29,165 nucleotides of DNA from Seison nebaliae. Lineage: Eukaryota > Rotifera > Pararotatoria > Seisonacea > Seisonidae. Under the pieces are notes generated by a model. That model saw nothing but the letters and a program-made list of their open reading frames with translations, made no database searches and had not been told where the DNA came from. This document shows, one piece after another, positions 1 to 8,826 of this stretch. The first letter of the stretch is position 1. The number at the start of each line of letters is the position of its first letter. Where the stretch lies: NCBI GenBank assembly GCA_023231475.1, contig JALJEE010001009.1, forward strand, positions 1 to 29,165. Reading direction: 5' to 3'. The position numbers and the translations under genes were made by a program.

Positions 1-120
1 ATTTTCCATGTATAAAGCTCAAATTTATAAATCCATTGGACTAAAAAGATGAAACACTTAAAGATTTTAACATAATGCTATGTTTAGCGGCAGTTTAAAA
101 TTAACACATGTTTGTAAGAT

Positions 121-549
121 ATGAAGGGTAAAAAAATTAGTTCGGAAATGCACCAAACTGTGAAGAATCTGCACGCAGACGATAAAAGTTATCGAGAAAT
201 AACTAAAATCACGAATATATCAATATCTTCTATATCGAGGATAATCAAGCAGAAGAATTTTGTCCCTGATGATCGTCCTGGTCATTCCGGCCGTTCTCCG
301 GCTATGAATCCCTACGATAAACGGAGAATCAGGCGATTAATTTTAAAAAACCGGAAATTGACATCCACTGATTTGGGAAAGCAGGCGGGTATTACCGCCA
401 CTAATCGAACGGTACGAAGATTTATAAACAAGTTGCAATTCAAAAGGTCGAGATTTATAAGAAAGCCCCATTTGGATGTGCAGCATAAAAGACAAAGGCT
501 TGTTTATGCCCAAAAATATATCGTATTTTATAAACTTAATAATAAATAA
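121..549 (+). pseudogene. Tc1-like transposase, DNA-binding half only
   Basis: This 142-codon ORF looks like the N-terminal part of a Tc1/mariner transposase. A first helix-turn-helix of the paired-domain kind lies at about residues 8-45 (SYREITKITNISISSISRII). A short linker with a GHSGRSP motif recalls the GRPR-type hook between the two Tc1 helix-turn-helix modules. A second helix-turn-helix lies at about 78-108 (TSTDLGKQAGI, RTVRRFINK). The following KPHLDVQHKRQRLVYAQKY matches the stretch that normally runs into the DDE catalytic domain. The frame stops there, so the D-D-E/D nuclease is missing and the product could bind DNA but not transpose. I saw no terminal inverted repeats, although the left end may lie outside the window. 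It is most likely a relic; a small host DNA-binding protein derived from it is possible but unsupported. Confidence 0.75.
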
Positions 550-1023
550 TAATAATAAATCCTACAAAATTCTTCTGTCATTATTACAGTATGTTCAATT
601 GATTCCCGGACATCGGCTTTTAGGTCTTATTATATATTACTAATCTTTGATTTTTATGCAATTTGATTGATAATAGATGAACTAAAAAATTCATGCTTTA
701 CATTATCCCACATCCAGGGAAGATTTGGAAGCACTCGTTGACAACTTTAGTCTCGAATCATTTATTCCTATTCATGTTTATTCATGAGGGATGAGTTGTC
801 TCGTGGTCGTGATTTTATTTTCAGTAACATTTTTTCTTCCCTTATTGATTTTCTTTACGCTTTACCCTATGGGGATTCCGCGTCTAGATAAAAAAAAAAG
901 TAAATTCAGAATTCAAGTCATAAGCAGTTTCTTCAACTTGAGATTAAAAATAGATATAAATAAAACTTTAGCTCAAAACAAATAATAGCAGAACTTTATG
1001 TTATATGATAAGACGAATATATA
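550..1023. other. A+T-rich spacer between transposase relic and POLR3F
   Basis: No convincing gene is visible. A 64-codon hydrophobic frame (791-985) runs through here but has no family features and is probably chance. The stretch must hold the POLR3F promoter, since that gene starts at 1024. I saw no clear TATA box or transposon terminus. Confidence 0.4.
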
Positions 1024-2139
1024 ATGATAATTAAACAAGAGAAAGTGGCAGCATCATCACCAGGACAAAAAAGACGGATTGTAAAAAATGAAAAAACGAT
1101 GGTGGACGATGAAGATGTGGATCAGAGTAAGAAACGGAAAACAGTAAAAGAAAAGAAAGTTGAGAAGAATTCTAAAAAATTTTCGTTGGAAGAAACGGAA
1201 AAAAAGATTTTGGAAATTCTCAAAGTTGATGAAAATGGAGTTATGGATGAAATGGTTTCAATTCAGTTGGATATAGAGAATAGTGAACGATTAAAAACGA
1301 TTAATTCCTTATTGATGAAAGGGAAAATTGAATTGTTAAGGAATGAAGATAATAAAGTGATTTATCGTCTAAAGAATAAGAAGAAAGATGAGGAGGATAT
1401 GTCGTCATTATCTCAATATGAACGCCTCATTTATCAATTGGTGACGAATAGTAAATCTAATGGAATTTGGGCGAGAGACATTCGACTCAAAACGAATTTG
1501 AGTGAAGCGGAAATGAATAAAACTTTAAGATTATTACAAACGAAACGAAAGATCAAATCTGTGAAATCAGTAGGCGAAAAGAAGAAGTTATATATTCGAT
1601 ATGATACGGAATATAACGAAGAAGATAATGCTTCTCAATTTGCTAGTGACGACGTCGAGAGAGAATTCTTTCAAGTTCTTATTAATCAGGTAACCGAATT
1701 GTTACGATATCAAATTCAAAATTCCATTAAGAAGTTTCCCGATGACGTTTTGGGTAGAAGGAATGCTTCATTTGTTAATTTGACGACAATCAACAATTAT
1801 TTCAAATCATCAGGAATCTCAAAAAAATCTATTTCTATTCAACAAACCAGACAATTGATGAAGGTGATGGAATTAAACGGCTCTGTTGAGAAGATTATTC
1901 GAGGTATGATTAATGACGAATCTGATCAATTATCAAATAGCAAAAATTCGGAAGATGACCAAATACAATGTCAGAGCGATGACTTTTCTTATTTTCGCTT
2001 AAAGAAAGAAACATTTTTAGATAAATCAGCTTTAGTTTCCTCCATTTGTCTCATGTGTCCATTGATGGATGAATGTTCGGAGAAAGCAGCAATCTCTCCC
2101 AATAATTGTCGTTATTTTGATGAATGGTTGTTATATTGA
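1024..2139 (+). CDS. POLR3F: RNA polymerase III subunit RPC6 (RPC34 / POLR3F)
   Basis: RPC6 belongs to the TFIIE-alpha-like RPC3-RPC6-RPC7 subcomplex of nuclear RNA polymerase III and helps open promoters at tRNA, 5S and other Pol III genes. The 371-residue product has a Lys/Glu-rich N-terminal extension of about 55 residues. Tandem winged helices follow: the first at about 55-120, the second at about 130-195 containing the signature NGIWARDIRLKTNLSEAEMN, close to the NKGIWSRDIRYKSNLP of animal RPC6. A third helical region follows. The C-terminus carries the Fe-S cluster motif of the family, C342-x2-C345-x5-C351-x10-C362, inside CPLMDEC and ISPNNCRYFDEWL. The animal protein is about 316 residues, so the extra length is mainly the N-terminal tail. 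It is a single exon with the ATG at 1024. It lies tail-to-tail with the next gene, 55 bp away. Confidence 0.93.
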   Translation: MIIKQEKVAASSPGQKRRIVKNEKTMVDDEDVDQSKKRKTVKEKKVEKNSKKFSLEETEKKILEILKVDENGVMDEMVSIQLDIENSERLKTINSLLMKGKIELLRNEDNKVIYRLKNKKKDEEDMSSLSQYERLIYQLVTNSKSNGIWARDIRLKTNLSEAEMNKTLRLLQTKRKIKSVKSVGEKKKLYIRYDTEYNEEDNASQFASDDVEREFFQVLINQVTELLRYQIQNSIKKFPDDVLGRRNASFVNLTTINNYFKSSGISKKSISIQQTRQLMKVMELNGSVEKIIRGMINDESDQLSNSKNSEDDQIQCQSDDFSYFRLKKETFLDKSALVSSICLMCPLMDECSEKAAISPNNCRYFDEWLLY

Positions 2140-2194
2140 TAAAGTATAAATAGAACAACGTGAACAATTAAGAAAATTTATTTTCTTTTATAAA

Positions 2195-2863
2195 TTACTG
2201 GTCAGGAAATTGAAGACTAATTTTGAATGGGAAATAACTAATATTTTCGTAACAAAATCCACATTCCTTAAGACACGCATGTTGTGAATTCCAAAGAGGT
2301 TTGTTTCCAGTTTGGCATCTTGCAAAATATTGTGAATTTTCTTTTACCAACAGACATGTCTCTCCCAAAATAGAAGGTAAGTGACACTGAACTTTCAAAG
2401 TACCGTTGTAGCGTTCATAAAAAAAATCAATTATATCATTTCCAAAATAAAAGTCTTTTTCTGATGAATAAAACGGTGTTCCTTTAATAACTCTCGTATA
2501 TTGCGCAATTGGAAACTCTTTTTCATTAATTGATAAATCATTTTTCGACTCTCCCATTAACATATCGATTGAATTATAAAACTTCCATGCACCTAGTAGA
2601 AAATATTTCGTGAAAAAAGTATTTAATATCTTCAAACTTTCTTCCAAATAACCGTTCTTAAGATTAAGTATCTCAGAGACAGAACTAATTTCCCGAACGT
2701 ATTTCTCGTATGCTTGGAATCCAAAACAAACTGCACTCTTCATACAAACAGCGGCCGAAATTTTTGATTTTATACAACTTTGTGGCAAACCAATTCTCCT
2801 AAACACCGTTTTCATTTCTCCTAACAAGATTAATTGAAAGATTAATATAATCAGTAAGTGCAT
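2195..2863 (-). CDS. Small secreted Cys-rich protein, unrecognised
   Basis: I do not recognise a family for this 222-residue product. The first 15 residues (MHLLIILIFQLILLG) form a strong signal peptide core, so secretion is likely. Three Cys (C30, C40, C46) form an N-terminal cluster. The middle, about 50-140, lacks Cys and is rich in Lys, Glu and aromatic residues. The last 60 residues hold six more Cys, ending in CLKECGFC. Nine Cys in total leaves one unpaired unless the protein dimerises. Possible N-glycosylation sites are YNGT and ENIS. The first ATG after the upstream A+T-rich DNA is used, and there is no sign of an intron. It converges on POLR3F with only 55 bp between stop codons, so their 3' UTRs probably overlap. 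Confidence 0.6.
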   Translation of the reverse strand: MHLLIILIFQLILLGEMKTVFRRIGLPQSCIKSKISAAVCMKSAVCFGFQAYEKYVREISSVSEILNLKNGYLEESLKILNTFFTKYFLLGAWKFYNSIDMLMGESKNDLSINEKEFPIAQYTRVIKGTPFYSSEKDFYFGNDIIDFFYERYNGTLKVQCHLPSILGETCLLVKENSQYFARCQTGNKPLWNSQHACLKECGFCYENISYFPFKISLQFPDQ

Positions 2864-4718
2864 ATTAAGGATTTATTCCGATATATATTATTCTGTATCC
2901 AATTCACTAAAGATGACTTGTTTTATAATGATTGATCATCCAACAACGATGTTTGTCAAGAAATTGCAAATTAAAAATTTTAATATCCGTCAACGTCTAA
3001 AAAATCGTTAACTATTTTTCTATAAAGCACATTCCACCTGCATAAAAGTTAAACATTACTCTCACAAATTCACTAGTACTACAAATTCATTATCAGTACA
3101 AAGGAAAAGAAAAAAAGTTAATCTTCTAATTTAATTGAAATATATACTTCAGATGTTTGACAATCTACTTTGACTAAACTTTAGTTAATTTAAGTTCTAA
3201 AAATTATTTACAATTTTATATTGATTAAATTGCTACAAACAAAGAAACAATTTCCTTCCAAAAATATTTGTTTCCTTTAATTAAAATATTAAAAAAAAGA
3301 TGAAATAATATCATAATAGTTAATCATTCTACTTGTTAAATATAATAATATTTCCATATTTCCATATAAAATAATAAAATTTCCATAAAATTCATCATTG
3401 ATAAACGAGAAAAATCTTCTTCATAATCCACCTATTTTTTAGTTCATCGAAATTCATTCCCATTCATAATACCTAGAAATGAAATATAATAATATAGTAA
3501 TAATTTGAACATATGCACAAAATCTGCAGGAAAATTAATTGGGAGTTTCAGTAAAAAATAAAGCCAAAGAATATGTTTTTATCATAAGATGTAATCAACC
3601 TAGTCGCATAAATTGTCTCATCATTTGGAAATTATGTAAAATGAAAGAAAATTAAATAACTTGCTTCATCCCAAAAATGATTTTGGTCTCACAGATATAT
3701 ATGTATATATATATATCCAGATAATATTGCAACCACATAACTGTTCATTCTCTGAAGAACATCGTAAAAAAATTTTCAGGCCATTTGCTTATAATAATTT
3801 AAAATCAATCATTTCTTATCTTTTCCAAAAGATATAATATTATACTTTCCATTATTCATACTGTAAAAATAATCAGAATTGTGATACAAATCACTGTTGT
3901 TGTTCTTCACGTGCTACCAAAAATGAGCAGTAAACAGGAAGAAAATTTGTAAACAAATGATATGATCAGATACAGTTTTAAATTTTTAGCTCCAATTCTA
4001 AAAAATAAAAATAAACAAATATAAGAAAGATTGTAGGAAGTTATCCCCGATGTATCTGTTTCATAAAAAAAATTTAAAAAGAAAGCTATCTCCGATTTTT
4101 TTAAATGCTCAGTAAAGGGAAACTTCCGCGATGCCTTCAATTTACCATAAGAAAAACCAATTGAAATAATTCAGACATAATTGGATTAAATTCCTTCCCA
4201 TTTTTAATGCAAAATAATCTTGATTTTATAAATTGATTATTAGAGTCTTAAATTTAGCCAAAAGTGAACAAGGAAGCCTTTTTTCAAAAAGTTGAATTTT
4301 GATTGATTTTAATAACTTAAAAATAGATAACATAATAAAACATTGAAATTGGACCTTGAGATTGGTAAACATACCTTGTCACGTTACTGACATTCCTCTT
4401 GTTTACTCGTATATGGTAGTTGAATACGAATTTGGAAAAGAATGATAATACTCTTTTCTTTAATGAAATCATTATTGTACTACGTTTCATTATTCAATCT
4501 ACCATTTATCTGGAAATAACTCCACCTTTATTTGAAAATATAAGTATTTTAATTTTCATTTATTTGAATTTCTTTAACTTGACTATGTCTTGTGGTAAAG
4601 CAACTTTGGAAATGTTCCGGTATAATAAGTTTACGTGATGAATTGATGATTTGAACATTTTTTAATATTTTTATTGTTAGACGCGAATTTATTTAATTCA
4701 TAATTTAATTGGGAAATT
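2864..4718. other. A+T-rich intergenic region, 1.85 kb
   Basis: I see no supportable gene on either strand. It must hold the promoters of the secreted-protein gene (leftward) and of ALDH (rightward). Short open frames at 3907-4140 (-) and 4420-4638 (+) are hydrophobic and low in complexity and look like chance. Homopolymer and TA-rich stretches are frequent. Confidence 0.5.
3694..3717. repeat. TA-type microsatellite
   Basis: This is a run of alternating TA dinucleotides interrupted once by a G. It sits in the intergenic region and has no visible relation to a gene. Confidence 0.7.
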
Positions 4719-6230
4719 ATGTTGAGAGCTTCGTATAGATCAGGTTTCCGAGTATATAGTTCGTCTGCTCCTTTAAATAACGTATCTGTGGAATACAAGA
4801 AACATTTTATTAACAATCAATTTGTCGATTCACTTGATTCTTCAACTTTTTCAAATATCAATCCGTCTACTGGAGATGTGATTTGTGATGTGGCTAATGG
4901 AAAGAAGGCTGATATTGATCGTGCTGTCAGTGCTGCGAAGAAAGCATTTGATAGGAAATCCGAATGGAGACAAATTGATGCAACGAGTCGAGGTAAACTG
5001 TTAAGTCGTTTAGGTGAATTGGTAGAGAGAGATGCTAAGCAATTAGCCTCGTTAGAATCGATAGACAATGGTAAACCATACGGTGATGCTATGGCAGCGG
5101 ATGTCTTTTTAACTACTGAACATTATAAATATTATGGAGGTTATGCTGATAAGATAATGGGGAATGTGATTCCAGCTGATGGTAACATTAGTTGTTATAC
5201 TCGAAAGGAACCGATTGGTGTAGTCGGTTGTATAATTCCTTGGAATTTCCCGATGTTGATGCAAGCATGGAAATTGGGTCCAGCATTAGCTGCAGGAAAT
5301 ACTGTTGTTATGAAAACAGCCGAACAAACGCCACTCTCCGCTTTACATATCGCCAAATTATCAAAAGAAGCTGGTTTCCCTGATGGTGTACTCAACATCG
5401 TGAATGGAGATGGAATTAATGCTGGTGCTCCTTTAGTGGATCATCCTGATGTTGGAAAGATTGCTTTCACTGGATCAACGGAAGTTGGTAAAATTATCGG
5501 GAGTAAAGCTGGAGCAGCTATCAAACCATGTACATTGGAATTAGGTGGAAAATCACCATTAATTGTAACAGAGAATGCAGATATAAATGATGCAACAACA
5601 TGGGCCGATCTTGGATTATTTTTCAATATGGGTCAATGTTGTACAGCTGCCTCACGCATCTTTGTTCATGAATCGAAATATGATCAAGTTGTTGATTTGT
5701 TAGTGAAATTCGCTAAAAAACGAAAATGTGGAGATCCGTTTGATAAAGACACATCTCAAGGACCATTAGTAGACGAAAGTCAATTTAAGAAAGTTCTTTC
5801 TTTCATCGAATCAGGTAAGAACGAAGGAGCAAAATTGTGTATCGGTGGGAAACGACATGGTGATCGTGGTTATTTCGTTCGTCCAACAATTTTTGCCGAT
5901 GTAACTGATTCGATGAAAATTGCACGAGAAGAAATTTTTGGACCTGTAATGCAAATTTTGAAATATAAGAATGAGGACGAAGTAATCGATCGTGCTAATA
6001 ACACTTCCTTCGGATTAGCAGCAGCAATTATGTCGAATGATATTAATCAAATTCATCGAATGAGCGAAGTGATCGAAGCTGGTACTGTCTGGATCAATTG
6101 TCATAACGTATTTGCTACACAAGCTCCTTTTGGTGGTTATAAAGAGTCTGGTATTGGACGTGAAAAAGGTTTCGCTGCCATTGATTCTTATACACAACTG
6201 AAAACCGTTATCACCAATATTAAACGATAA
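4719..6230 (+). CDS. ALDH2: Mitochondrial aldehyde dehydrogenase (ALDH1/2 class)
   Basis: This is an NAD+-dependent aldehyde dehydrogenase oxidising aldehydes to acids. The first 17 residues (MLRASYRSGFRVYSSSA) are basic, hydroxyl-rich and lack acidic residues, a mitochondrial presequence that favours the ALDH2 type over cytosolic ALDH1. All core motifs are present in 503 residues. They are the Rossmann-fold IPWNFP with substrate-orienting N176, the nucleotide motif FTGSTEVGK, the general-base Glu274 in LELGGKSP, and the catalytic Cys in FNMGQCCTA (second Cys, residue 308). The Glu-to-Cys spacing is 34 as in the human enzyme. EEIFGPV and the C-terminal PFGGYKESGIGRE are also present. The length is that of a full family member. 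It is a single exon with the first ATG after the A+T-rich spacer. Nothing suggests loss of activity. Confidence 0.93.
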   Translation: MLRASYRSGFRVYSSSAPLNNVSVEYKKHFINNQFVDSLDSSTFSNINPSTGDVICDVANGKKADIDRAVSAAKKAFDRKSEWRQIDATSRGKLLSRLGELVERDAKQLASLESIDNGKPYGDAMAADVFLTTEHYKYYGGYADKIMGNVIPADGNISCYTRKEPIGVVGCIIPWNFPMLMQAWKLGPALAAGNTVVMKTAEQTPLSALHIAKLSKEAGFPDGVLNIVNGDGINAGAPLVDHPDVGKIAFTGSTEVGKIIGSKAGAAIKPCTLELGGKSPLIVTENADINDATTWADLGLFFNMGQCCTAASRIFVHESKYDQVVDLLVKFAKKRKCGDPFDKDTSQGPLVDESQFKKVLSFIESGKNEGAKLCIGGKRHGDRGYFVRPTIFADVTDSMKIAREEIFGPVMQILKYKNEDEVIDRANNTSFGLAAAIMSNDINQIHRMSEVIEAGTVWINCHNVFATQAPFGGYKESGIGREKGFAAIDSYTQLKTVITNIKR

Positions 6231-6315
6231 ATTTGATATTTATCTGCATTTTTAACTAATACAAAAAAAAACAAAATAATAATTTTATTTCTAAAATTAA
6301 TTTATAATGATTCTA

Positions 6316-6321
6316 AATAAA
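6316..6321 (+). promoter_or_regulatory. Polyadenylation signal of the ALDH gene
   Basis: An AATAAA hexamer lies 86 bp after the ALDH stop, in the short gap before the converging PACT gene. Confidence 0.5.
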
Positions 6322-6415
6322 TTCCAGTTTATTTATTAAAATGAATGGAGAAAAGTAAATATCGTCAACTTCCGTTGGAAAGTATTCATAACAGGATTGA
6401 TTTCATTTTTAGTTA

Positions 6416-7098
6416 TTAGTTTTGATTTCCGAATAAATTAACTATCATTTTTTCAAGTTTAATATTAGATCGGTTAACAAGATATTTCATTCTGATTATT
6501 GCAATAACGGAATACACGAGAATTTTGAAACGTCGATTTCTTAAAACCAATAAATGTTTCCCTTTCGGATCGTCATAATTATAGATTGTTTGAATATTTA
6601 TTCCGATTTGATTGATTGCGTCAAGAATGGCAATTTCGGTGGTTTGATAACTTTCTAATAATATGAGTAAATATTTCTTTTGGAAAATAAGTCTTTTACA
6701 AAAGCCTTCACATTTTATAAACTTTTTGAGATTTTCAATAATATTTTTTTGGTTTTCTGGTCTTTTCTTTATTTGTAATTGATTCGAAGAATTAGTTGGT
6801 AATAAAGAGTATTTTTGACGTTCTAAGAAATCTAAACGAGATGATTCATGTCCATATTTTTCGGACAATAATTCGTGTAATTGGCGATTTTTCATTTTCA
6901 ATAATTTATTTTCTTTTTTCACTTCCATTAACTCGTTTAACAAACGTTTATCGCTCTCCATTGTATCCAACTCCTTCTCCATCATTCTACATTTCTCGTT
7001 CGTCAATGATGATAATGAGATAGTTGGATCGTCATCTAGAAAAAAACCTAGTAAATATAGTTGAATTATATCAAATGCTAACCTGATCCGAAGAACAT
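6416..7098 (-). CDS. Short PACT-domain (pericentrin/AKAP450-type) protein, one small intron
   Basis: The C-terminal half matches the PACT domain that targets pericentrin, AKAP450 and Drosophila PLP to centrioles. Visible pieces are FCKRLIFQKKYLLILLESYQ, a central ILDAINQIG helix, and the basic RNRRFKILVYSVIAIIRMKY ending. The N-terminal half (about residues 18-60) is a Glu/Lys/Leu coiled coil (LLNELMEVKKENKLLKMKNR). I place a 47-nt intron at 7036-7082 (donor CAG^gttagc, acceptor ctag^AT). It joins an exon reading MFFGS to DDDPTIS in frame, for a 211-residue protein with an in-frame stop just upstream of its ATG (7098-7096). An unspliced frame from 7105 is also open but adds a hydrophobic leader that looks intronic. 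Known PACT proteins have over 1000 residues of coiled coil before this domain. Here nothing upstream (7.1-8.8 kb) codes for one, so this is a minimal or alternatively transcribed form. It converges on ALDH. Confidence 0.75.
7036..7082 (-). other. 47-nt intron in the PACT gene
   Basis: It has donor gttagc after CAG and acceptor ttttttctag before AT, with a T-run next to the acceptor. Removing it links M-F-F-G-S to the coiled coil in frame (phase 1). Confidence 0.6.
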
Positions 7099-8826
7099 TT
7101 TTCATAAATAAAGGATGAACAATATGGAAACAGAGAGTATGTGAAAATGAATGGCCAAAAAGAGAAATATTAAAACTATAATCGTTGTTATGACAACCAG
7201 AATTATTTTACTTTAATTATATCGTCATATCAAATTAGTATTCGTAATGTGAAAAATATACCTTATGTATGTGTCAAATTGTACGAGACTATCAACGAAT
7301 TTTTATATCTACTAACAGAATAGAAATGTATGTCATCTGTAATGTTTAGAATGACCTAAACAATTAGTAAACAATATAATAATAAAAACAAATGTCAGAA
7401 TTAGAAATTAGCAGAATAATATCTACCACAATTAGAAAAAATATTAACAATTGTTAAATAAATTTAAATTTATTCTAATTGCAAGGATAGTTTGAAATTT
7501 AAATATGTACATTTGACAATCTTTGACCATTTCCCATTTTTTAACGGCTACTAAAACTGTAGGAAATATGGCTAACGACTCCCATGAAGATTAGGTTTGT
7601 TAGAATATAAAATTTAACTGCTGTGAAGTCTGTTGTAAAAGTGAAACGTAGAACAAGATTCAGATTGTCATTACTTACTAGAATGTAAAAGTGAGTAAAT
7701 GTATATCTAAAATACGTATTAATTCCAACTACAATTTACTGTTAGATAAGAAAAGTCAGATTTAACATCAACTGAAGAAGGATAAGTTAAAAAAAACGAG
7801 CATTTTGAATTAAATCACTGCATGTAAATTTTAACACTCTTGTCATGTTATTGGTAATTTGATTAATAAAGACATCTTTCAATATTTCCTAAATTTCTGT
7901 TCGGAAAATTTTATCCTACTTTGGTTTTAGCACCAATTTTGTTGCGTAACAGTTGAACATTTATCTTAAAAGTGGCTGGATTAAATTGAAGATATATTGA
8001 GAGAAATTTGTAATTGGCTCTTGCACTGTCTACTGTCCCATATCTACTGAGCATTATGTGGTCTTATAATAAGAACTGAACAAATTTTAAATTAAGATTG
8101 ATAGAATGATTTCAGATCAATTAACAGCATGTTATGCGTCATTTATTAATGAATATACGTAATAGCATACTTACAAATTAATTCATTATAGATAAAAATT
8201 CCAGAAATTAAATCTCCGAAATTTAGTTCTACTTTTATGTGAACTATCGATTAAATTAATTTATCGATAGAACGCATATTTCTATGTAAACTTTTTTAAA
8301 TTTGATATATATATTTTTTTTCAAATTCAGTAAGAATTTTTAGTATTATTTAATTATTTAAGAGTATTGTGAGTAGTATGGAATAATAGGAAAAGCTAGA
8401 ATTCAAATGGAAATAGAAAAAATGAATTATTAGAAAAGTATTGCAATGTGAATCTGAATGCAATTAATAATATTTTTATTGTGTGAGAAAATAATAAATC
8501 TGTAGACTACAAGCAGGATTTTCAAGAAATAATAAATGAAACCCATTATATGTAAAGAGAAAAAATTAGGAAAAGGGACTGTTGTTGTCGAATGTTTAAA
8601 AAAGGATTAGGATAATAGAACTGATAATCATCATAAACAACAACAACACATAAAGGAATATTCTGAGAGTATTGTTGTTAAATTTTTAATTTGATAATAT
8701 ATTTGATGTGTTGTTGTTTTTTTTTCATAAAATTATGACAGATATTTCCAGTGATTTTTTATTGAATTTTCTAAAAAGGAAAACTTTTAAAAAAGTATTT
8801 GAATATATTTTTGTCTTTTTCCACTT
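7099..8826. other. A+T-rich intergenic region between two divergent genes
   Basis: No open frame of note and no recognisable repeat or RNA gene is visible. The stretch separates the leftward PACT gene from the rightward BPTF gene and so holds both promoters, including T-rich and A-rich tracts. I looked for further pericentrin-like coiled-coil coding on the minus strand and saw none. Confidence 0.5.

Noticed and set aside
791-985. 64-codon hydrophobic frame upstream of POLR3F
   Set aside because: It has no family features, a composition that follows the A+T-rich DNA, and lies in the probable POLR3F promoter. A small membrane peptide cannot be excluded but is not supported.
3907-4140. 77-codon minus-strand frame
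   Set aside because: It is Phe/Leu/Ile/Lys-rich as expected from random A+T-rich DNA, with no start context, intron partner or known motif.
4420-4638. 72-codon frame before ALDH
   Set aside because: It is low-complexity hydrophobic sequence and does not begin with ATG. It is more likely ALDH promoter or 5' flank.
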